This document shows positions 1 to 5,565 of a DNA stretch of 7,115 nt, one piece after another. A model generated the notes under the pieces. The model worked only from the letters and a program-made list of their open reading frames with translations, did no database searches and was not told where the DNA came from. The position numbers were made by a program, and so were the translations under genes. The DNA comes from Luminiphilus sp. GTDB lineage: Bacteria > Pseudomonadota > Gammaproteobacteria > Pseudomonadales > Halieaceae. The first letter of the stretch is position 1. Every line of letters begins with the position of its first letter. The stretch lies in NCBI GenBank assembly GCA_022425845.1, contig JAKMEU010000373.1, positions 1-7,115 of the forward strand, in the 5' to 3' direction.

Positions 1-1244
1 ATATGGGGGGAACCTGTGTCAACGTGGGCTGCGTCCCGAAAAAGCTCTATGTCTATGCCAGCGAATTTGGCAAGTGCTTTAGCGACAGCGCGGGTTTTGG
101 CTGGCAATCAGAGAGTCCCCCGTTCGACTGGGCAACATTGCGGGACAGAAAAAAGGCGGAAATTTCAAGGCTGAATGCCATCTATGAGCGCCTGCTGGAG
201 ACCCCGGGGGCCACCATTATCTCGGGCCGGGCAAAACTTCTGGGCCCACAGGAAGTAGAGGTATCGGGCAAAGCTTATCGGGCCGAGAAGATCCTCCTGG
301 CCACCGGCACCTGGCCCTTTGTTCCGGAACTTCCGGGCAAAGAACACATGCTGACATCCAACGAAATTTTCGACCTCGAACAATTTCCGGAACGTTTGCT
401 CATTGTGGGGGGCGGCTACATCGCGACGGAGTTCGCAGGCATCTTTAATGGGTTGGGCTCCCACGTCATCCAGGCCTACCGCGGCGATCTTTTTATGCGT
501 GGATTTGATCAGGCTATCCGTGAGTTTCTCGCTGAGGAAATTCGTAAAACCGGAGTCGAGCTGCGTTTCAACACCAATCCTGCAACCGTGGACATTTCTG
601 CGCAGGGGTATCGGGTGGGATTTGAGGATGGCAGCACCGCAGAGGTGGACACTATTCTCTGCGCCACAGGGCGACGCCCCAATATAAGTGGCCTTAACCT
701 GGCTTGCACCCAGGTTCAGCTTGATGCCGCCGGCTTCATTGACGTGGATACAAATTTTCGAACCGCCGAGCCCTCGATTTTTGCTCTTGGTGACTTGATA
801 GGCGGTCCACAGCTCACGCCGGTGGCCCTCGAGGAAGGTATGGCGTTTGCCCACCGGGAATTTGGCAAGGGCGCGGATACCGTCGATTACAACTTCATAC
901 CCACTGCCGTTTTCAGTCAGCCCAACGTAGGAACAGTGGGCTATACGGAAGAGGAAGCCCGAGCCGCATTCGACGCCGTTGAAATATTCCGCTCGGAATT
1001 CAAACCCATGAAACACACGCTCAGTGGCCGCGATGAGCGCTCGATGATGAAGCTGGTGGTCGACAAACACAGTGACCGGGTTCTGGGGGTACATATGGTG
1101 GGACCCGATGCCGGAGAAATCCTGCAGGGTATGGCCATCGCACTGCGCCTGGGCGCCACAAAGTCAGACTTCGATCGCACCATCGGCATTCACCCCACTG
1201 CGGCCGAAGAGTTGGTTACCCTGCGCGAGCCGGTTCGAGACTGA
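1..1244 (+). CDS. gor: Glutathione-disulfide reductase, 5'-truncated by window edge
   Basis: This enzyme reduces glutathione disulfide to 2 GSH with NADPH and FAD in the cytoplasm. The first whole codon is at position 3. Its Met is internal, because the N-terminal FAD Rossmann segment (roughly 37 residues by comparison with E. coli Gor) lies outside the window. In the 413 visible residues, the redox disulfide is Cys5 and Cys10 (GGTCVNVGCVPKK). The NAD(P) Rossmann motif is at 136-145 (GGGYIATEFA). Arg160 and Arg166 sit where the E. coli enzyme has the two arginines that bind the NADPH 2'-phosphate. The second FAD motif is around 259-265 (IFALGDL). The dimerisation domain ends with the catalytic His-Glu pair His397/Glu402 in HPTAAEELVT. 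These features separate it from lipoamide dehydrogenase and mercuric reductase. No frameshift or missing key residue is seen. The next gene starts 4 nt after the stop, suggesting an operon. Confidence 0.96.
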   Translation, partial: MGGTCVNVGCVPKKLYVYASEFGKCFSDSAGFGWQSESPPFDWATLRDRKKAEISRLNAIYERLLETPGATIISGRAKLLGPQEVEVSGKAYRAEKILLATGTWPFVPELPGKEHMLTSNEIFDLEQFPERLLIVGGGYIATEFAGIFNGLGSHVIQAYRGDLFMRGFDQAIREFLAEEIRKTGVELRFNTNPATVDISAQGYRVGFEDGSTAEVDTILCATGRRPNISGLNLACTQVQLDAAGFIDVDTNFRTAEPSIFALGDLIGGPQLTPVALEEGMAFAHREFGKGADTVDYNFIPTAVFSQPNVGTVGYTEEEARAAFDAVEIFRSEFKPMKHTLSGRDERSMMKLVVDKHSDRVLGVHMVGPDAGEILQGMAIALRLGATKSDFDRTIGIHPTAAEELVTLREPVRD

Positions 1245-1248
1245 AGTC

Positions 1249-1992
1249 ATGGAGCTCTGGCATTATGCGGCGCTCATCGCTGCGGGCATCGCAGGAGGGG
1301 CAATCAACGTGATGGCGGCCGGGGGCTCCATCATTACTGTTCCGGTAATGATCTTTCTCGGCGTTCCGGGGCCCATTGCCAATGGCACCAATCGCGTGGC
1401 CATCCTCGCCCAGAATCTTACGGCTGTAAGCACCTTCATGCGTGGCGGGCTCAGCAATTTCAAGCTGAGCATCAGCCTGGCACTCTGTGCGCTTCCCGGT
1501 GCGTTGTTGGGTGCCTGGACCGGCGTACAGCTCTCGGGGCAAACCTTTAATACCGCGTTGGCCATCATCATGTTGGCCATGCTGTTGCTGATTTACACCG
1601 GTGGCGCCCAATCAAGGGAGGGCAACGCCCAGGCAAACAACCTGTTTTGGGGTCATTTGCTGATGGTATTCGCGGGGTTTTGGGGGGGCTTTATCCAGAT
1701 TGGGGTGGGCTTCATCCTCATGCCTATCCTGAATCGCGTCATGGGTCTGGACCTGGTCACTACCAATGCCCACAAGTGCTTCATTATTGCGGTCTACACG
1801 GTTGGGGCGCTGGCCGTATTTGCCCTGCAAAGCGAAGTACTTTGGGTAACGGGCGCGATTCTGGCGATCGGTAACTCGCTTGGCGGGTATCTGGGCGCTA
1901 CACTAACGCTGAAGAAGGGAGAGGCGCTTATTCGGCGCGTGCTGGCCGTCGCGATTGTCGCCATGGTGGCAAAGCTGTTGTTGTTTCCCTGA
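1249..1992 (+). CDS. TauE/SafE family membrane permease (putative sulfite or organic anion exporter)
   Basis: This is a 247-residue inner-membrane protein, a usual length for the TauE/SafE (formerly DUF81) family, whose members are linked to export of sulfite, sulfoacetate or related small anions. The family's internal duplication is visible: a Gly-rich helix pair near 15-37 (GGAINVMAAGGSIITVP) is echoed near 146-162 (GGFIQIGVGFILMPI). The conserved NGTNRVAILAQN stretch follows the first copy at 45-56, and TTNAHKCF at 171-178 is the matching position in the second. I count about eight hydrophobic segments, with a polar linker near 118-131. The ATG at 1249 is chosen because the open frame upstream lies inside gor and the hydrophobic N-terminus begins here. 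The Shine-Dalgarno is weak, which fits translational coupling to gor 4 nt upstream. Substrate cannot be told from sequence; the gor neighbour makes a sulfur compound plausible (inference). Confidence 0.9.
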   Translation: MELWHYAALIAAGIAGGAINVMAAGGSIITVPVMIFLGVPGPIANGTNRVAILAQNLTAVSTFMRGGLSNFKLSISLALCALPGALLGAWTGVQLSGQTFNTALAIIMLAMLLLIYTGGAQSREGNAQANNLFWGHLLMVFAGFWGGFIQIGVGFILMPILNRVMGLDLVTTNAHKCFIIAVYTVGALAVFALQSEVLWVTGAILAIGNSLGGYLGATLTLKKGEALIRRVLAVAIVAMVAKLLLFP

Positions 1993-2025
1993 CCGTTCCG
2001 GGGCAACGTATCTGTATGACAGCGC

Positions 2026-2045
2026 CGGGCCGACCCGTTTTAAAT
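2026..2045 (+). terminator. Weak intrinsic-terminator-like hairpin after the permease gene
   Basis: CGGG (2026-2029) can pair with CCCG (2034-2037) across a CCGA loop. TTTT and then AAATTT follow. The stem is only 4 bp, so termination may be partial or absent. It sits 33 nt after the permease stop and about 30 nt before the lipoprotein start. The rest of the 1993-2068 gap shows no promoter I would defend. Confidence 0.3.
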
Positions 2046-2056
2046 TTCAGGCACAC

Positions 2057-2062
2057 AAGGAA
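2057..2062 (+). promoter_or_regulatory. Ribosome binding site of the DUF4136 lipoprotein
   Basis: AAGGAA lies 6 nt before the ATG at 2069. It is the clearest Shine-Dalgarno in the window. It fixes the start at 2069 instead of an upstream in-frame start at 1955, which would lie within the permease gene and precede the signal peptide. Confidence 0.75.
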
Positions 2063-2068
2063 GAGACC

Positions 2069-2677
2069 ATGACCGCACGATCAGCACACTTCTGGCTCCT
2101 CACCGTCGGCCTGCTTTTTACGATAGCGCTGGGGGGCTGCAGCGGCGTTCAGGTCGATACCACCCCGAATGATCGATTCAAGTCAGGGGGATACCAGACG
2201 TACAGCTGGCAGGGCGCTGCCATCGAAAACACCGGTAACTCAACCGATCCCCTCTATGTCATCGACCCGACACTGCGCGCCGCCGTTGACGGCAAATTGG
2301 CCAGTAAAGGGTATCGGCGCGTGGAAGAGGGTGGCGATTTTCAGGTGGGCTATCAGTTCAAGGACTCCATCTCGGAGGGCGCTATGAGCATGGCCGGCAC
2401 TGACGCCAACAACCAGGATATCCCCGTGTCCAGCCAGGACCTTCTCATTAACCGAAGAGCCGACCAGGCCCTGATCGATAACGCCTATGCACTGGCCGGC
2501 CCCAAGGAAATCACAAGCATCCTGCTGCAATTCCTCGACGGTGAAACTCAGAGCCTGGTCTGGGCTGCCGGCATGAGTAAGGTGGTGGACCACGCCAACT
2601 TTGACGCCAAGCGTATGTCGTCGGGCGTCAATACGGCCGTTAACCGCGCCCTGAATCGACTACCCAGCGCCGATTAG
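2069..2677 (+). CDS. DUF4136 domain-containing lipoprotein
   Basis: This is a 202-residue predicted lipoprotein of unknown function. It has a short positive N-terminus, a hydrophobic stretch (about 8-20) and a lipobox LGGC with Cys24 as the lipidated residue. Ser at +2 (no Asp) predicts sorting to the outer membrane. The mature part fits DUF4136: a 'YQTYSW' strand near 42-47, a helix ending in 'LASKGYRRVEEGGDFQVGY' (77-95), a later 'LDGETQSLVWAAGMS' strand pair (156-170), and a C-terminal helix 'VNTAVNRALNRLP' (187-199). The family is common in proteobacteria and Bacteroidetes, often as single genes. No biochemical role is established that I can name. The gene follows the permease by 76 nt and could be co-transcribed or independent. 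Its last four bases overlap the convergent dehydrogenase gene. Confidence 0.88.
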   Translation: MTARSAHFWLLTVGLLFTIALGGCSGVQVDTTPNDRFKSGGYQTYSWQGAAIENTGNSTDPLYVIDPTLRAAVDGKLASKGYRRVEEGGDFQVGYQFKDSISEGAMSMAGTDANNQDIPVSSQDLLINRRADQALIDNAYALAGPKEITSILLQFLDGETQSLVWAAGMSKVVDHANFDAKRMSSGVNTAVNRALNRLPSAD

Positions 2678-3642
2678 CTGTCGGGGTACACCCCCGGATT
2701 GGCGCACCAGGGCAGTCTATCTCCCCGTAAGCCCGCTGTGAGGTTGATCAGGGCGCGCTCCAACATGGCCTCTCTCGTTGCTACGGTGGCGCTGCCCAAA
2801 TGCGGCACCAGTACCACGTTGTCGAGACGCAACAGAGGATGATCATGGGGAAGGGGCTCCCGGGCATACACATCGAGTCCCGCGCGAATTCTTCCAGCAG
2901 TGAGGGCAGCAACCAGGGCAACTTCATCAACAATGGCACCCCTCGCCGTGTTGATCAGCACGGCGCCCTGTTTCATTCGATCAATGCGCGACGCGCTGAC
3001 AAGATGTCGAGTGTCAGCCGTCGCCGCCGTATGAATGGAAACGACATCCGCCTCTTCAAACAGGGCATCCAGGTCAACCTGTTGAACCCCTGGTACATTC
3101 CTTTCCGAGCGGTTCCAACCGATAACCTTTGCACCAAATGACTGGACCCGGGTTGCGACGGCTCTACCAATGGGGCCCAGCCCTACAATGCCCACCGTGG
3201 CACGGCTCAGATCGCTGCCCAGAAAAAAATCTGTAGACCAACCCGTTCCCCACCGACCCTCACGCACAAAGCGATCGGCCTCAACAATCCGGCGCATCAC
3301 TGCCAGCATCAATGCCACCGCCATGTCAGCCGTGCTGTCGACCAACACCTCGGGCGTATGACCCACCGGTAGCCCTACCTCGTCCGCCGCTGCGAGATCG
3401 ATATGATCCACGCCCACTGAAATACTCGAAATGACCCTTAGTTTGGGGCTGGAAGCCAAAAGCTCAGCCGTTATAGCGGTGCCAAGGGAGCACAAAATGG
3501 CGTCCGCCTCCCCTGCCCATTCCGAGAGTACGGCATCGGGAATGGACTCGGGCTTAGACCAGGCTTGCAGGTCAAACGAAGCGCTCAGGCTTTCGAGGAC
3601 AGCGCCGGGCAGAGGAAGCGTAACCACTACGCGGGGTTTCAT
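2674..3642 (-). CDS. D-2-hydroxyacid dehydrogenase (glyoxylate/hydroxypyruvate reductase type)
   Basis: This is a 322-residue cytoplasmic NAD(P)-dependent oxidoreductase of the D-isomer 2-hydroxyacid dehydrogenase family, which interconverts 2-oxoacids and D-2-hydroxyacids. The split substrate domain is at 1-100 and about 285-322; the coenzyme domain lies between. The dinucleotide motif GLGPIG has Gly154, Gly156 and Gly159. The catalytic trio is Arg234 (NTARGAIVDE), Glu262 (AREPLP) and His281 (VPHLGSAT). Substrate-loop signature SVGVDHIDL is at 75-83. Trp174 and Arg178 lie after the second strand, and the Arg fits NADPH preference (inference). The ATG at 3642 is preferred because MKPRVVVTLP is a typical family N-terminus. 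The open frame continues 132 codons upstream into low-quality Arg/Gly-rich sequence. A GTG at 3660 is the main alternative. Glyoxylate or hydroxypyruvate is the likeliest substrate, but this is not proven. It is the last gene on this strand. Confidence 0.93.
   Translation of the reverse strand: MKPRVVVTLPLPGAVLESLSASFDLQAWSKPESIPDAVLSEWAGEADAILCSLGTAITAELLASSPKLRVISSISVGVDHIDLAAADEVGLPVGHTPEVLVDSTADMAVALMLAVMRRIVEADRFVREGRWGTGWSTDFFLGSDLSRATVGIVGLGPIGRAVATRVQSFGAKVIGWNRSERNVPGVQQVDLDALFEEADVVSIHTAATADTRHLVSASRIDRMKQGAVLINTARGAIVDEVALVAALTAGRIRAGLDVYAREPLPHDHPLLRLDNVVLVPHLGSATVATREAMLERALINLTAGLRGDRLPWCANPGVYPDS
2682..2696 (+). other. GC-rich stem-loop just past the lipoprotein stop
   Basis: CGGGG (2682-2686) can pair with CCCCG (2692-2696) around a 5-nt loop. 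It begins 5 nt after the lipoprotein stop and lies inside the 3' end of the opposing dehydrogenase gene (its PGVYPD codons). No T-run follows on either strand, so it is not a standard intrinsic terminator. It could stabilise the transcript end, or be a chance product of Gly/Pro codons. Confidence 0.2.
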
Positions 3643-3776
3643 TTTCTTGTCACGCTCCACCGTTCCATCACCCACGACAGTACCACCAAAATGACGGGCA
3701 CCGTTGCTACCGCCGCCCACCTTTGAGAACACCAGCCTGCGTGAAAACATGTGGGCTAAATGCACGGACGTGTGCG
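3643..3776 (-). other. Intergenic gap between MFS transporter and dehydrogenase
   Basis: This 134-nt stretch is the only sizeable non-coding space on the minus strand. It has a weak stem (GCAC/GTGC with a 6-nt loop, 3762-3775) directly after the transporter stop, with a short ATTT after it. I find no convincing -35/-10 pair and no operator-like palindrome. Whether the dehydrogenase has its own promoter is therefore open. Confidence 0.4.
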
Positions 3777-5003
3777 TTAGCGTTCTACCGGTTGGAGCCC
3801 ACCGTTTCGAGCATAACGGGATGCGCCGGTTTGCGACCAAAGCACCACCACCAGAACCGGAAGCGCCACAACGCACCACGCCACACCGTAATCGCCCACA
3901 GCAAGCACCAGGCCCGTCAGAAGAGGCCCCACCACCCGACCAATGGATGCAGCCAGAGCGGTAATACCCATCATACGGCCACGCTCTTCTGCGGCGACGA
4001 TGCTGCTCGCGATGGTATTGAGCACAGGAAGGCAGCAAGTGGCACCGGCAAAGGCAAGGAATACGACAGTGGCACGGGCGAACTCCGCTTCAACCACCAC
4101 CGCAGCCACCAGACTGCTGGCAAAGATAACGGCTCCACCCGTCAGCACATTCAACAAACCAAAGGTTCGCGTCATCCAATCCAAAAGCGCGCCCTGCACA
4201 ATAATCATAATCAGCCCAACAAGGCCGAACAGAATACCCACCTCCTGTGGGCCCCAGTCCAAAAAAGCGGCAAGCCACAGGGGGCTCAGGTAAATGGCCG
4301 AGCTCACTGCCCCTGTGTGCAGCACATACTGAGAGGTCAGGAGCAGGGCCCGTCTTCGCTGGGTGAATGCCAGCATGGATTCGCGAGGGGTAGCGACAGG
4401 GGCGAGTCCGGAAGATGGCTTGTCCGGCCGGTCTGCCGGCAAAAGAAGTGCCGCCAGAAACACCGATACAATCGACATGCCGGCTGCGAACAAGCCCGGC
4501 CACAAGAAGGTATTGTCTGGCCCCGCCAGTACGCCTCCGATCACGGGACCCAGTATGAGCCCCAGACCAAAAGCAGTGCCCACCAAACCCATCGCCTTCG
4601 CCCGCCGGTGGGGTGCACTGACGTCGGCCATGAGTGCAGATGCCACGGGCAGGCTACCCGCCATCACCCCGCCCACGGCCCGGGCGGCATAAAGCATCCA
4701 AAGCTCCGTCGCAGCACCCAACATGCCGTAGGAAAAGGCGCCACCAAACAGGCAGATCATCAACACCCGCTTACGCCCTATTCGATCAGACAGGCTGCCC
4801 CAGAATGGCCCAAAAAGACCGGCGCAGAGGCTATACACCGCAATGACCAACGCCACGTCCATCTCATCACCGCCCAGTAGCGGCGACATAAAGGGCAGAA
4901 TCGGTATCACGATTCCAAACCCGATCAGATCAACGACAATAACAGTGAAAACCAGCCACTCAGGTGGGAGTCGCCAGGTCGCCCCGCTCACGACTCCGTC
5001 CAT
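3777..5003 (-). CDS. MFS transporter, DHA1 (TetA-like) drug:H+ antiporter family
   Basis: This is a 408-residue inner-membrane protein of the Major Facilitator Superfamily with the twelve-helix layout of DHA1 efflux proteins. Visible motifs: helix 1 with 'VVDLIGFGIVIPILPF' (23-38), the cytoplasmic loop 2-3 motif A 'GSLSDRIGRKR' (69-79), Arg108 of motif B in 'AARAVGGVMAG', and antiporter motif C 'GLGLILGPVIGGVLAG' (146-161) in helix 5. A polar central loop spans about 190-218. The second half is typical, with a degenerate motif-A region near 269-282. Substrate is unknown; multidrug, tetracycline-like or metabolite export are all possible. The start at 5003 overlaps ubiX by 16 nt; a GTG at 4991 would give a 4-nt GTGA overlap and remove four residues. 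Either implies translational coupling with ubiX. Confidence 0.93.
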   Translation of the reverse strand: MDGVVSGATWRLPPEWLVFTVIVVDLIGFGIVIPILPFMSPLLGGDEMDVALVIAVYSLCAGLFGPFWGSLSDRIGRKRVLMICLFGGAFSYGMLGAATELWMLYAARAVGGVMAGSLPVASALMADVSAPHRRAKAMGLVGTAFGLGLILGPVIGGVLAGPDNTFLWPGLFAAGMSIVSVFLAALLLPADRPDKPSSGLAPVATPRESMLAFTQRRRALLLTSQYVLHTGAVSSAIYLSPLWLAAFLDWGPQEVGILFGLVGLIMIIVQGALLDWMTRTFGLLNVLTGGAVIFASSLVAAVVVEAEFARATVVFLAFAGATCCLPVLNTIASSIVAAEERGRMMGITALAASIGRVVGPLLTGLVLAVGDYGVAWCVVALPVLVVVLWSQTGASRYARNGGLQPVER

Positions 5004-5548
5004 CGATGAATCTCGGGGATCTCGATGGCAAACAGGTCGAGGACTCGGGCAATGCTTTGGGTCACCAAGGCATCGACTGATTCGGGACGGGTATAAAAAG
5101 CGGGGACTGGGGGTGCAATGATGGCGCCCATTTCGGTAGCCGCTACCATATTACGCAGGTGCCCCAGATGCAGAGGGGTCTCGCGGACCATAAGTACCAG
5201 CGGTCGACGCTCCTTGAGAGCGACATCCGCAGCGCGTGTGAGCAATGTCGAGGTTACCCCCGACACTATTTCCCCCAACGTGCGAATCGAGCAAGGCGCA
5301 ACCAACATGCCGAGGTTACGAAAGGAACCGCTCGCTATGGAGGCACCCACATTCTTTATGGGGTGCCAGACGTCCGCCAGGGCGCGCAGCTCCTCCAGGG
5401 AGCGGTCCATCTCATGGTGTACGGTCAGCTCAGCAGAGCGCGACATGACCAAATGGGTCTCAATAGGCAGGGGTGCCAGGAGCTCCAATGCCCTGACACC
5501 GTACTGAACCCCTGAGGCTCCACTGATTCCAATAATTAACCGATCCAC
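4988..5548 (-). CDS. ubiX: Flavin prenyltransferase UbiX (prenylated-FMN synthase)
   Basis: This 186-residue protein (usual family length) attaches a dimethylallyl group to FMN to make prenylated FMN, the cofactor of UbiD-type decarboxylases, including the one in ubiquinone synthesis. Motifs along the protein: 'GISGASGVQYG' at 7-17 (flavin phosphate site), Ser36 in 'VMSRSAE', 'ASGSFRNLGMLVAPCS' at 72-87, 'RAADVALKERRPLVL' at 105-119, 'RETPLHLGHLRNM' at 122-134, and the C-terminal 'PPVPAFYTRPES' at 146-157. The start codon is GTG (complement of CAC at 5546-5548); no ATG lies upstream at a plausible distance, and MDRLIIGISGASG is the expected N-terminus. It starts 17 nt after the receptor stop and overlaps the MFS gene at its 3' end. 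No ubiD is in the window. The Pad1/aromatic-acid decarboxylase label is an older name for the same family. Confidence 0.96.
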   Translation of the reverse strand: MDRLIIGISGASGVQYGVRALELLAPLPIETHLVMSRSAELTVHHEMDRSLEELRALADVWHPIKNVGASIASGSFRNLGMLVAPCSIRTLGEIVSGVTSTLLTRAADVALKERRPLVLMVRETPLHLGHLRNMVAATEMGAIIAPPVPAFYTRPESVDALVTQSIARVLDLFAIEIPEIHRWTES

Positions 5549-5565
5549 GGGCCCAGTGTAACGCC

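Noticed and set aside
165..1094. Long open frame of 309 codons on the minus strand across gor
   Set aside because: It lies wholly inside the plus-strand glutathione reductase gene, which has all its catalytic motifs. The minus-strand translation shows no domain or signal and is a shadow of codon bias.
1072..1248. Permease start within gor at 1072
   Set aside because: The extra 59 residues are an out-of-frame reading of gor and lack membrane character. The ATG at 1249 gives the normal family length.
3643..4038. N-terminal extension of the dehydrogenase by 132 residues
   Set aside because: The upstream frame overlaps the MFS 3' end, is low-complexity Arg/Gly/Ser-rich and shows no domain. The family N-terminus starts at 3642.
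3723..4880. Open frame of 385 codons on the plus strand opposite the MFS gene
   Set aside because: The translation is rich in His, Gln, Arg and Pro with no recognisable fold, as expected from the complement of membrane-protein codons. The minus-strand MFS motifs are intact.
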